Shown here: in pieces, positions 12,910 to 20,078 of the stretch
How positions within the stretch are numbered: the first letter of the stretch is position 1
How the letters are laid out: every line of letters begins with the position of its first letter
Virus record (IMG/VR): IMGVR_UViG_3300033550_000024
Location: 1-29,753 of that record
Length of the DNA: 29,753 bases
Strand: one strand, 5' to 3'
Origin: a virus
Made by a program: the position numbers and the translations under genes
Notes under the pieces: model-generated
Told to the model about the DNA's origin: nothing
What the model saw: only the letters and a program-made list of their open reading frames with translations
Database searches by the model: none

Positions 12910-13193
12910 ACATCAAGCGATACGATATTTTCCCGGTCAATCATCAGGCCGGCAACGAGATCGAAAACACCGACGGGCGTTATGTCCGGTTTGAAGATGC
13001 CTCCGACCTACAGCAGCGCCTTGCGGACGCCGAGCGGCGGAATGCGGAGCTGATTGAGTTGATGTCGGAGGTATCGAAACAGGCCGGCGATCATCACATG
13101 AGCCACCAAACGTGGAACCTGAAGACGCAGTTGGCGAATATCCACCAGAAACTTGAAGCCGCCCTCAACAACCCCGAAGAGGCCAAGTCATGA
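12906..13193 (+). CDS. Hypothetical coiled-coil protein
   Basis: A 95-residue protein opens NIKRYDIFPVNHQAGNEIEN, then GRYVRFEDASDLQQRLADAE and a long helix. The opening with YD-x-x-x followed by a G-x-Y-V-x-x-x-D strand recurs in many phage proteins that end in a coiled coil. It is coupled to the genes on both sides. Function unknown. Confidence 0.7.
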   Translation: MNIKRYDIFPVNHQAGNEIENTDGRYVRFEDASDLQQRLADAERRNAELIELMSEVSKQAGDHHMSHQTWNLKTQLANIHQKLEAALNNPEEAKS

Positions 13194-13633
13194 GCGAATT
13201 GAAACCATGTCCGTTCTGTGGGAGCAAGCCCGAGCAATATGACAACGAATACGCCTGCTGCACTGGCAGTAAATGCCCAATGGCCAACATGGTCATCGAC
13301 AACAGGGTATGGAACACCCGCGCCGTTCTCGCTCAGGAAGCGGGGAAGTGCGAGCCGGTGGCGTGGGCCAATGGTGAACAGTTGAAGCTATGCGCTGCGT
13401 CGCCCCGCGAAGTGCAGCCGAACAATCCTATGCTGCACAACCTACCACGCAACATCGCCGGTAGCGCCTTACCGACTGAATACTGCAATACGCCGCTGTT
13501 CGCCGCACCGCCAGCGCCGGTATCGGTGGTGCTGCCTGCGCCTAAAGTGCCTGACGATGACGGTTTTGATCCGGACCAATACAGTTATGGGTGGAACGCC
13601 TGCCTCGACAAGGTCAAGGAGCTGAATCAATGA
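13190..13633 (+). CDS. Lar-like zinc ribbon with phage C-terminal extension
   Basis: A 147-residue protein. Residues 1-45 (LKPCPFCGSKPEQYD, C-x-x-C pairs, ending VWNTRA) match the Lar family zinc ribbon, which in the Rac prophage relieves type I restriction. Residues 50-115 (CEPVAWANGEQLKL, TPLFAAPPAP) and the tail with GFDPDQYSYGWNAC are typical of phage accessory proteins of unknown role. An anti-restriction role is suggested by the ribbon only. The final 39 bases sit in another frame of the next ORF, whose true start is at 13630. Confidence 0.7.
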   Translation: MSELKPCPFCGSKPEQYDNEYACCTGSKCPMANMVIDNRVWNTRAVLAQEAGKCEPVAWANGEQLKLCAASPREVQPNNPMLHNLPRNIAGSALPTEYCNTPLFAAPPAPVSVVLPAPKVPDDDGFDPDQYSYGWNACLDKVKELNQ

Positions 13634-13926
13634 GCATCATTCGCGAAAACCTTATGCGCGAGAAAGAATATCGCCCGTACTGCGGAAACGGTTACTGCGG
13701 CGGGAATATGCCGCGCACCGTATGGACCGGAAAGCAATTCAAGTGTTTTAGCTGCCACTGGATCTCAAAATTTCCCGATGACTTTATCGCCGAGTACAAG
13801 GCCAAATGGTATCCGACCGAACCACTCCACCCCCACAACGACGGCCTCGACGAATACCGGCAGCCCGTGCACGTCGGTGAACTTGATCCGGCGCAACGGT
13901 TGGCGCTGGCCATGGGTGGAAAATGA
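13630..13926 (+). CDS. Cys-rich protein, paralogue of the 5787 gene
   Basis: A 98-residue protein begins MSIIRENLMREKEYRPYCGN and holds PRTVWTGKQFKCFSCHW and FPDDFIAEYKAKW. The first 60 residues align without large gaps to the protein at 5787-5975, sharing the RENLM, PYCG, PRT-W, F-C-x-x-C/G-W and YKAKW elements. A unique C-terminal 36-residue tail follows (HPHNDGLDEYRQPVHVGELD). Start chosen at the ATGA overlap. Zinc binding is likely; function unknown. Confidence 0.75.
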   Translation: MSIIRENLMREKEYRPYCGNGYCGGNMPRTVWTGKQFKCFSCHWISKFPDDFIAEYKAKWYPTEPLHPHNDGLDEYRQPVHVGELDPAQRLALAMGGK

Positions 13927-14147
13927 GATCGAAATATGGACAGATCTGCGCAAAGCATCCTGAGCTAGAAGGTCGTCGTTACATTCCTAGCAACGGTTGC
14001 ATCAAATGTCATAACGAACTTTCCAGAGCGAATCACGCACGTCGCAGAGAACTGCTACAAGAAGTGCTTGAAGCAGCACACCAAGCGCGCCAGTGGTCCA
14101 CTCGGTTAGATGAAGCTTTGAAGGCGTACGGTTATGGCGAGGCCTGA
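13923..14147 (+). CDS. KHPEL-type zinc-finger protein, copy 1
   Basis: A 74-residue protein has C-A-KHPELEGRRYIPSNGC-I-K-C near the N-terminus, that is, a Cys and His before and a CxxC after a conserved PEL-x-G loop, like the zinc knuckle found beside HNH cores. A basic helix follows (RANHARRRELLQEVLEAAHQ). A second protein with the same motif is coded at 16715-16864. The likely action is nucleic-acid binding; the catalytic HNH part is absent. Confidence 0.7.
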   Translation: MRSKYGQICAKHPELEGRRYIPSNGCIKCHNELSRANHARRRELLQEVLEAAHQARQWSTRLDEALKAYGYGEA

Positions 14148-14277
14148 GATCCCCTTGGCCGACCTGGCCTTTGCTTATGAACTTCGCTGCCAGGGTTTCT
14201 CATGGAAAACCATAACGCGCCACGTATCTTGGGAACGCACCGCGCTTATCAAGGGCATCGCCCGGCGCATGAATTAG
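14134..14277 (+). CDS. Small HTH-like protein
   Basis: A 47-residue protein reads IPLADLAFAYELRCQGFSWKTITRHVSWER, then TALIKGIARRMN. The pattern of a helix, a C/GxSWKxI turn helix and a recognition-type helix is that of a short helix-turn-helix as in resolvase or Sigma-70 region 4-like domains. It starts inside the preceding gene. It may be a DNA-binding regulator of minimal size, not proven. Confidence 0.6.
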   Translation: MARPEIPLADLAFAYELRCQGFSWKTITRHVSWERTALIKGIARRMN

Positions 14278-14287
14278 GAGAAGGGAA

Positions 14288-14584
14288 ATGTCAGAACAAA
14301 TAACCTGGACGCACGTCGACAAACTGGTCCGCAAGATGCACGACGAGAAAGGCATGTTGCCTATCGGCTCTACGGACGCCGAAGTCGCCCACAGTTTCAT
14401 CAAGTGGCAGGAACGTAACCGCGACATTCTCTTGGCAAAGCTCGAGGAACATGATCGGGAAATCGTCCAGTTGCGCTATCAGCTGGACGATTTAAAAAAT
14501 AAGCCGGTAGGGAAAACCAAAGCACGTCTTGACAAACTTGAGTGCCAAGTCGCGCGGCTAATAGAATTGGCCAAGCAAGAATGA
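14288..14584 (+). CDS. Hypothetical coiled-coil protein before the polymerase
   Basis: A 98-residue protein starts after AGGAGAAGGGAA and consists of a short mixed N-terminal part (ITWTHVDKLVRKMHDEKGML) and then one long helix with heptad character (LLAKLEEHDREIVQLRYQLD, then ARLDKLECQVARLIELA). It overlaps the polymerase exonuclease gene in an ATGA arrangement, so it is translated with it. A polymerase accessory role is possible from position only. Confidence 0.65.
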   Translation: MSEQITWTHVDKLVRKMHDEKGMLPIGSTDAEVAHSFIKWQERNRDILLAKLEEHDREIVQLRYQLDDLKNKPVGKTKARLDKLECQVARLIELAKQE

Positions 14585-15654
14585 ACCTCGACAAATGCAT
14601 TTTCCTCGACACCGAGACCTTCTGCGAAACGCCGATCAACAACGGGACGCACCGTTACGCAGAAGGCGCCGAGATCATCATGTGGCAGTGGGCGGTCGGC
14701 GATGGGGAAGTAATTATTCGTGATGGGGATGAGGATGTTTCGGATCTGATGGAGATGATCGCGAGCGGAAAGTATACGATCGTTATCCACAACTCTGCTT
14801 TCGACAGAACAGTGATTTTGCATGCAACTGGGGTAGAGATTCCGATAGAGGATGTCTTCGATACGATGGTCTGCGCTATGGCGCATTCACTGCCAGGCGC
14901 TTTGGAGAAGCTGGGGGACATACTCGGGATTGCTAAGGACAAAGCTAAGGACAAAGCCGGTAAGGCGTTGATCCAGTTGTTCTGCAAACCGCGGCCAAAG
15001 AATCAGATCCTACGCCGGGCGACTAAATTAACGCATCCAGTCGAGTGGGAAGCTTTTCGCGAGTACGGGCGTCTCGACATCGAGGCGATGCGCGAGATTT
15101 ACAAGAAGCTGCCGCGGTGGAATTACCGGGCGGCCGAAAAGGAGTTGTGGCACCTTGACCAGCGTATCAATGAACGCGGCGTGCTAATGGATCTAGAGCT
15201 CTCCCACGCCGCTATCCGCGCCTCAGATCGTGCGCAGAAGGAATTAGCGCGCCAGGCAAAGCACATGACAGATGGCGCCGTAGAAAGCGCCAACCAGCGC
15301 GATAGGATGCTAGAGCACATCCTCGAGGCCTACGGCATCCAACTGGCCGACCTGAAGGGCAGCACCGCCGAGAAGGTGCTCGAGGATGAAGACATCCCGC
15401 GTGAGCTCAAAGAATTGCTCATGGTGCGCATCGAGGCCAGTAAAACCAGCGTCTCGAAGTACCGGCGCGTATTAAACGGGGTTAGCTCAGACGGCCGCTT
15501 GCGCGGCCTTCTTGCGTTCTGCGGAGCTCTCCGCACGGGACGGTGGGCAGGCCGTCTTCTTCAACCGCAGAACATGAGGAGAAGTTCGCTCAGCGACATC
15601 GAAGTAGAACGAGCTATTGAAGCGTTGCTCGCCGACGCAGAGGATTTGGTATGA
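14581..15654 (+). CDS. Family A DNA polymerase, part 1: exonuclease and thumb/fingers start
   Basis: A 357-residue protein equals the first part of a phage PolA. The 3'-5' proofreading domain shows all DEDDy motifs: FLDTET (8-13), NSAFD (71-75), and YGRLD with Y162 and D166. After it comes the polymerase entry region with ELLMVRIEASKTSVSKYRRV and LRTGRWAGRLLQPQNM, which in full-length enzymes leads straight into motif A. Here the frame ends after AEDLV in an ATGA overlap, and motif A opens the next gene. A minus-one reading shift at this point would rejoin both parts in frame. An upstream extension to 14542 is not used, since the ATG at 14581 overlaps the previous stop. Confidence 0.9.
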   Translation: MNLDKCIFLDTETFCETPINNGTHRYAEGAEIIMWQWAVGDGEVIIRDGDEDVSDLMEMIASGKYTIVIHNSAFDRTVILHATGVEIPIEDVFDTMVCAMAHSLPGALEKLGDILGIAKDKAKDKAGKALIQLFCKPRPKNQILRRATKLTHPVEWEAFREYGRLDIEAMREIYKKLPRWNYRAAEKELWHLDQRINERGVLMDLELSHAAIRASDRAQKELARQAKHMTDGAVESANQRDRMLEHILEAYGIQLADLKGSTAEKVLEDEDIPRELKELLMVRIEASKTSVSKYRRVLNGVSSDGRLRGLLAFCGALRTGRWAGRLLQPQNMRRSSLSDIEVERAIEALLADAEDLV

Positions 15655-16643
15655 CAAGCGTTATGGAAATGTGTGCCAGCGCTGTGCGCGGCGTGTTCAT
15701 CTGCCCGCCCGGCAAAAAACTGGTGATAGCCGACTTGGCAGGTATAGAAAACAGGGTACTCGCCTGGCTGGCCGGTGAGTCTTGGAAGATCGACGCTTTC
15801 CGGGAGTTCGACGCAGGGCGCGGCGCGGACATGTATAAGCTGGCCTACGCGAAAGCATTCGGCATCGACCCGAGTCAAGTATCAAAAGACCAGCGTCAGA
15901 TCGGCAAGGTAAAAGAGCTCATGCTAGGGTACGCCGGCGGTGTAGGGGCGTACCTTACTGGAGCTCTTACATACAGGATCGACCTCGAGCAGATGGCCGA
16001 AGGCGCCTACGACTCGATCCCTGCTGACGTTCTAGCCGAGGCCGCTGATTTCCTCGAGTGGCAGCTCAGTCAGGGTAAAAGCCAATACGGCTTGAGCGAT
16101 CGTGCGTTCATTGTATGCGATAGCTTCAAGCGCCTGTGGCGCGCCACCAATCCTAACATTGCCTCTTGGTGGAAAGAGCTCGAGCTCGTCTGCATCCAGG
16201 CAGTGAACAACCCGGGGCAGACCTACACGAACCGGATGCACAAGATCCGCCGAGACGGAGCGTGGCTGCGGATCATGCTGCCATCCGGTCGGTACCTGTG
16301 CTACCCGTCGCCACGCGTTGAGGAAGGCGGCGGTCTGACCTATATGGGCGTCAACCAGTACACAAGGAAGTGGGAGCGCCTGCGTACCTACGGCGGCAAG
16401 ATCGTCGAGAACATCTGCCAGGGGGTCGCCCGCGATGTCCTAGCCTCTTCCATGCAGCCGATTGAATCCGCCGGCTACGAAATCGTTCTGACCGTCCACG
16501 ACGAGATCATCAGCGAAGCGCCGGACACCGACGAGTACACGCATGAGCGCCTGGCCGAACTGATGTCCGCTGGTTGCGACTGGACAGAAGGCCTACCGCT
16601 CGCTGCAGCCGGCTTCGAAGCGTATCGCTACCGGAAAGGTTAA
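15651..16643 (+). CDS. Family A DNA polymerase, part 2: palm and fingers catalytic subunit
   Basis: A 330-residue protein carries all polymerase motifs: motif A DLAGIENRVLAWLA (28-41), motif B region QRQIGKVKELMLGYAGG (81-97) and motif C TVHDEI (281-286). It has no exonuclease. Its first 14 residues (MTSVMEMCASAVRG) continue the homologous sequence of full-length polymerases without a gap, so nothing seems lost at the junction. With the preceding gene it should rebuild a complete replicative polymerase. The catalytic Asp of motifs A and C are intact, so it is not a decayed fragment. Confidence 0.9.
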   Translation: MTSVMEMCASAVRGVFICPPGKKLVIADLAGIENRVLAWLAGESWKIDAFREFDAGRGADMYKLAYAKAFGIDPSQVSKDQRQIGKVKELMLGYAGGVGAYLTGALTYRIDLEQMAEGAYDSIPADVLAEAADFLEWQLSQGKSQYGLSDRAFIVCDSFKRLWRATNPNIASWWKELELVCIQAVNNPGQTYTNRMHKIRRDGAWLRIMLPSGRYLCYPSPRVEEGGGLTYMGVNQYTRKWERLRTYGGKIVENICQGVARDVLASSMQPIESAGYEIVLTVHDEIISEAPDTDEYTHERLAELMSAGCDWTEGLPLAAAGFEAYRYRKG

Positions 16644-16650
16644 GAAAAGG

Positions 16651-16704
16651 TTGAGTACAAGCCGAATCTAGGGATACTATCTAGATTCTACGGTTTCTAG
16701 ATAG
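16651..16704 (+). promoter_or_regulatory. Rightward promoter overlaid by CTAG palindromes
   Basis: TTGAGT (16651-16656) and TACTAT (16675-16680) are 18 bases apart. Three CTAG-centred sites start at 16668, 16681 and 16697. They build two mutually exclusive inverted repeats: GAATCTAG/CTAGATTC (16664-16671, 16681-16688) and CTATCTAG/CTAGATAG (16677-16684, 16697-16704). They cover the -10 and the start region, so they may be operators or alternative leader hairpins. The next gene starts at 16715. Confidence 0.6.
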
Positions 16705-16714
16705 GTTAAATGTG

Positions 16715-16864
16715 ATGCGCGAACAAGTATATTTTGGTCGGCTTTGCCCGAAGCACCCCGAGCTAAAGGGCGAGCGCTGGATCAAGTCCTACCGCTGCGT
16801 CGAATGCCTGCGGATCTACCAGAAGTCATACCGCGATGCGAAGAAGGAGAAGGCCTGTGTCTGA
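16715..16864 (+). CDS. KHPEL-type zinc-finger protein, copy 2
   Basis: A 49-residue protein reads GRLCPKHPELKGERWIKSYR, then CVECLRIYQKSYRDAKKEK. The Cys-x-x-His-PEL-x-G...C-x-x-C framework is shared with the protein at 13923-14147, so this is a second copy, with a shorter basic tail. It is the first gene behind the CTAG promoter, and no strong ribosome site is seen; a GTG at 16712 is an alternative start. The next gene starts in its last codons. Confidence 0.65.
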   Translation: MREQVYFGRLCPKHPELKGERWIKSYRCVECLRIYQKSYRDAKKEKACV

Positions 16865-17108
16865 CACCGTGAGCATTTTCGAAAGGTTCTCCGGCCTTCA
16901 AGAGTGGCCGGCAGAGATCGCTCATCTCAAAGGCAAAAAGCTGTTCCGCAAGAAGGACAATGGCCAGTACATCATTCGGCATCCGAGCGGCCAAACAATC
17001 GGCGGTAAACCTGCCGCGTACCTTGAACCCGCCGGCTGCGACTGGGAAGCACGCAGCCACTGGAAGACTCACGCCAAGATCCTTACCGACTTTGTGGTGA
17101 AGTCATGA
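16857..17108 (+). CDS. Hypothetical phage protein
   Basis: An 83-residue protein from a GTG at 16857 that overlaps the preceding stop and follows AGGAGAAGG; an ATG at 16836 in frame would add a basic MRRRRRP stretch. It reads SIFERFSGLQEWPAEIAHLK, then KKLFRKKDNGQYIIRHPSG, and may be a small strand-rich domain. No family is recognised. It precedes the homing endonuclease in a coupled way. Confidence 0.6.
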   Translation: MSDTVSIFERFSGLQEWPAEIAHLKGKKLFRKKDNGQYIIRHPSGQTIGGKPAAYLEPAGCDWEARSHWKTHAKILTDFVVKS

Positions 17109-17641
17109 CGCCGACCCTAAAGGGCTTCACGCGCGAGTATTTGGCGTCGCTGTTCTCCTATGATCCTGAGACAGGATTGATTACTCGCTTGGTTCGCAGA
17201 AGTCGTAACGCACTCGTAGGGGATGTGATCGACTGTTTGCATAGCGCCGGGTATTTCCATACGCAACTAAACGGCAAGCGTCTTTTAGCGCACCGCTTGG
17301 CCTACTTTCTTCACACCGGCGAGACGCCTCAGGAAGTCGACCACAAAGATCTCAATCGGCAAAACAACAGGTTCGAAAACCTGCGCGGAGCTAGCAGCTC
17401 CCTCAACAAATACAATATCCCGCTAAAGAGCAACAACACTTCCGGCTTCAAAGGTGTGCACTACTGCAAAAGTAAACGCAGGTTCACCGCGCAGATCCAA
17501 GTGGACGGTAAGTACATTCACCTCGGACGCTTCAAGACCGCCGAGGAAGCCGCACGGATCTACGATGCGGCAGCAGTAGAGGCCGTTGGTGAATTCGCCT
17601 TGACCAACGAAAAGATGGGTTTGCTTAAGGAGTGCGCGTGA
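17105..17641 (+). CDS. HNH-AP2 homing endonuclease
   Basis: A 178-residue two-domain protein. Residues about 58-95 are an HNH_3-type nuclease core (LAHRLAYFLHTGETP, EVDHKDLNRQNNRFENLR) with the DH and the closing N residues. Residues about 113-167 are an AP2-type DNA-binding domain (SGFKGVHYCKSKRRFTAQIQ, then HLGRFKTAEEAARIYDAAAV). This combination marks free-standing phage homing endonucleases that spread by cutting intron- or gene-less copies of their target site. It sits between the polymerase and VRR-NUC genes, a typical insertion place, and overlaps both neighbours by a few bases, so it is well fitted into the operon. Confidence 0.9.
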   Translation: MTPTLKGFTREYLASLFSYDPETGLITRLVRRSRNALVGDVIDCLHSAGYFHTQLNGKRLLAHRLAYFLHTGETPQEVDHKDLNRQNNRFENLRGASSSLNKYNIPLKSNNTSGFKGVHYCKSKRRFTAQIQVDGKYIHLGRFKTAEEAARIYDAAAVEAVGEFALTNEKMGLLKECA

Positions 17642-17955
17642 TGCTGGAAAGAGACATTGAAGCGTATTTGGTGAAACGGTGTAAGGAAATAGGGGCTCTT
17701 TGTGACAAATTTGTGTCGCCTCAGCGTCGTTCGGTGCCTGATCGGATGATCACCTTCAGCGGGCGCGTGTTGTTTGTTGAGCTGAAAGCGACCGGCAAAA
17801 AGCCTACCGAAGCCCAGGTGCGCGACCACGAGCGTCGCCGTGCTGCGGGTGCCGAAGTGGTTTGGCTGGACAGCAAAGAGCAGGTCGATCACATGCTTTT
17901 CTTCCTCTGTCTGAAAAGCCCGGTGCTGGCACTGGAAGATTGGAGCGTGGCGTAA
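17641..17955 (+). CDS. VRR-NUC domain nuclease
   Basis: A 104-residue stand-alone VRR-NUC protein. Core residues are visible: PDRM (33-36, D34), the ELK of VLFVELKA (47-49) and Q59 in EAQVRDHERR, which fit the D...ExK...Q site of this PD-(D/E)xK family. In phages such small nucleases process branched or replication intermediates and are regularly coded beside an SNF2 helicase, as here. I chose the ATG at 17641, 9 bases after AAGGAG; a GTG three codons upstream is in frame. Its stop shares a base with the helicase start. Confidence 0.9.
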   Translation: MLERDIEAYLVKRCKEIGALCDKFVSPQRRSVPDRMITFSGRVLFVELKATGKKPTEAQVRDHERRRAAGAEVVWLDSKEQVDHMLFFLCLKSPVLALEDWSVA

Positions 17956-19355
17956 TGGCAATTGACTTCGTACCGCACGCGTACCAGCACCTCATCATCG
18001 ATCACATCCAGCGGGTAAAGCGTTGCGCTATATGGGCTAGCATGGGTACTGGGAAAACTCCGTCCACCTTGACGGCGCTAGAAGACCTGAGTCTGACAGA
18101 AGACGTGTACCCCGTACTGGTTATCGCCCCGAAGCGAGTAGCGCGGACAACCTGGACGAACGAAGCCCGCAAGTGGAACCACTTGAAGCACCTGCGCGTA
18201 GTGTTCGTAGGGGGTTCTCTCAAAGAGCGAATCGCAGCTCTCAGGATCAAAGCCGACATATATACAACGAACTTCGAACAGCTCCCTTGGTTGATTGAAT
18301 ACCTTGGGGATAGATGGCCGTTTCCAACAGTTGTGCCCGACGAAGCGACTAAGTTGAAAGGGTTTCGCTTACGGCAGGGCACGCAGCGCGCCAAGGCACT
18401 CGCCCGAGTCGCCCACACCAAGATCAAGCGCATCATCCTGTTGACCGGTACGCCCAGTCCTAACGGCTTACAGGATCTGTGGGGGCAGATGTGGTTCGTC
18501 GACAAAGGCGATCGCCTTGGCCGAACGTTCGACGCCTTCAAGCAGCGCTGGTTTCGCGCTTCGCACACCGGGTTTGGGGTAGAGGCGACCGACCAAGCAC
18601 AAGGCGAGATCCAGGCAGCACTTAAAGACGTGTGCATCACGATCGACGCCGCTGACTGGTTCGCACTGGAAGAGCCAATCATCAACCGCATCATGGTGGA
18701 GCTGCCGGCATCGGCCAAGGTCATGTACAAGCAAATGGAGAAGCAATTCTTCATGGAGCTGGAAGGCGGACAGCAGATCGAAGCGCTGAACGCTGCGGCT
18801 AAGTCGATGAAGCTGCTGCAGATTGCGAACGGCGCGGCGTACTTGGAAGGTGGCGAACAGTGGGAAAAGATCCACGACGAGAAGCTGGACGCACTCGAAG
18901 AGATCATCGAGGAAGCCGCCGGTATGCCGGTTCTTACCGCGTACCACTTCAAGAGCGACCTGGCACGCCTCAAGAAGCGTTTCCCTGACGGTATTGACCT
19001 GTCGGCCAAAGGTGGGCTGGAACGTGCTCAAGCAGGCGAGGGACGCGTTTGGTTCGGCCACCCGGCGTCGATGGGGCACGGCGTGGACGGTTTGCAGTAC
19101 CACACGAACATCATGGCGTTCTTCGGGTATAGCTGGTCGCTGGAAAACTACCTGCAGTTCATTGAACGCATCGGGCCTACCCGTCAGTTGCAGGCCGGGT
19201 TCAAGCGCCCGGTGTTCATGCACATGATCATGGCAGCGGACACCGTGGACGAACTGGTACTGGAGCGGCTGCACAGCAAACGCGAGGTACAGGATGTGCT
19301 GATGGAAGCGATGAAAGAACGCGGGTTCAAAACAATCACAGAGGATGCAGCGTAA
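17955..19355 (+). CDS. SNF2-type DEAD-like helicase
   Basis: A 466-residue superfamily 2 ATPase. Motif I is ASMGTGKTP (28-36), Ia IAPKRVA (57-63), II VVPDEATKLKG (126-136), III LLTGTPSPNG (162-171), V FGHPASMGHGVDGLQ (367-381), VI QFIERIGPTRQ (401-411). The Walker B variant PDEAT is usual in this phage branch. It lacks accessory domains of chromatin-type SNF2 proteins. With the VRR-NUC protein coded just before, it probably remodels replication forks or recombination intermediates. The frame upstream to 17862 is not used because the ATG at 17955 follows the VRR-NUC stop directly. Confidence 0.9.
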   Translation: MAIDFVPHAYQHLIIDHIQRVKRCAIWASMGTGKTPSTLTALEDLSLTEDVYPVLVIAPKRVARTTWTNEARKWNHLKHLRVVFVGGSLKERIAALRIKADIYTTNFEQLPWLIEYLGDRWPFPTVVPDEATKLKGFRLRQGTQRAKALARVAHTKIKRIILLTGTPSPNGLQDLWGQMWFVDKGDRLGRTFDAFKQRWFRASHTGFGVEATDQAQGEIQAALKDVCITIDAADWFALEEPIINRIMVELPASAKVMYKQMEKQFFMELEGGQQIEALNAAAKSMKLLQIANGAAYLEGGEQWEKIHDEKLDALEEIIEEAAGMPVLTAYHFKSDLARLKKRFPDGIDLSAKGGLERAQAGEGRVWFGHPASMGHGVDGLQYHTNIMAFFGYSWSLENYLQFIERIGPTRQLQAGFKRPVFMHMIMAADTVDELVLERLHSKREVQDVLMEAMKERGFKTITEDAA

Positions 19356-19585
19356 TGGCTATCAGAAAAGCGAAAGACGGAACCTTCTGCATCTCGGCGT
19401 ACGGCTGCTGGCGCCCCGGGGTTTACGAAAGCGAAAAGGCGTGTCGAATTGCGCAGCGCCGTACTGACGAAGCACTTCAGTTCCTTCAGGATCGCGCGAA
19501 TTTCCGCGAACCCGGCGGCGTAGGCGGAACCATTACGGAGCAAGACCTGGCCGACTTCAAACCAACTAAAGGATACCCGACATGA
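19355..19585 (+). CDS. Hypothetical phage protein
   Basis: A 76-residue protein begins MAIRKAKDGTFCISAYGCWR, then PGVYESEKACRIAQRRTDEA. It shares one base with the helicase stop and four with the next gene. The pattern of a short beta hairpin with Arg/Lys followed by a YESEKACR helix resembles an AP2-like or integrase-arm-type DNA-binding fold, but this is a weak resemblance. Function unknown. Confidence 0.65.
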   Translation: MAIRKAKDGTFCISAYGCWRPGVYESEKACRIAQRRTDEALQFLQDRANFREPGGVGGTITEQDLADFKPTKGYPT

Positions 19586-19878
19586 GCGATAAACAACCTT
19601 GCCCAAGACACGATGTCTACGACATCACCTGTCAGCATTGCTTCGCGCTCGGCGCGCCACCTAAGAAAGCGCTAGACACTCAGATCGGCGGCGGACACTA
19701 CAAAGATATGGCTATCCAGCCGATGGAATACTCGATGAAGAACGGCTTGGACGCTTGCCAGCATACGGCGATCAAGTACATCAGCCGGTTCCGTGCCAAG
19801 GGCGGCGTCGAGGACTTGCGCAAAGCGAAGCACGTCATCGACATGCTGATCCAGTTCGAAGAGGAGAAAGGTCAATGA
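19582..19878 (+). CDS. DUF3310 protein
   Basis: A 98-residue protein whose residues 33-98 match DUF3310: GGGHYKDMAIQPMEYSM, then GLDACQHTAIKYISRFRAKG, then VEDLRKAKHVIDMLI. Such proteins are widespread in phages, are sometimes called nucleotide kinase-like, and have an unclear role; a link to nucleotide metabolism near replication genes is often assumed. An N-terminal Cys/His knuckle (CPRHDVYDITCQHC) adds a likely zinc site, which the core family does not need. It overlaps both neighbours. Confidence 0.85.
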   Translation: MSDKQPCPRHDVYDITCQHCFALGAPPKKALDTQIGGGHYKDMAIQPMEYSMKNGLDACQHTAIKYISRFRAKGGVEDLRKAKHVIDMLIQFEEEKGQ

Positions 19879-20078
19879 GCTGGCCATCGGTTCACCGCTT
19901 GTGCCGCCACTGCGGAGGGGTAAGTACCAGCGCGCGGGAATGGGCGACGGGCGCCCAGCTTCGCAGGCTTGATAAATGCGACCTTTGCAGCGCCCCTCTT
20001 ACAGCTGAGGACGACTACGATACCTACAGGCTGCCACCTGCGCACTCCGAGGAAAAGTCAAATGAAGTACAACGCTGA
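19875..20078 (+). CDS. Small zinc-ribbon protein
   Basis: A 67-residue protein with CRHCGG at 10-15 and CDLCSAP at 35-41 separated by a helix (REWATGAQLRRLDK), then an acidic tail. The pairs would bind one zinc. It starts in an ATGA overlap with DUF3310; the longer open frame upstream is out of step with that gene. Function unknown. Confidence 0.6.
   Translation: MSWPSVHRLCRHCGGVSTSAREWATGAQLRRLDKCDLCSAPLTAEDDYDTYRLPPAHSEEKSNEVQR

Noticed and set aside
15648-15660. Programmed frameshift at the polymerase junction
   Set aside because: A minus-one shift would join the frames, but no slippery heptamer or obvious stimulatory hairpin is visible, so reinitiation at ATGA is the simpler reading.
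18002-19274. Long minus-strand open frames opposite the SNF2 helicase
   Set aside because: They are shadows of a gene with all helicase motifs; the translations have no recognisable domains.
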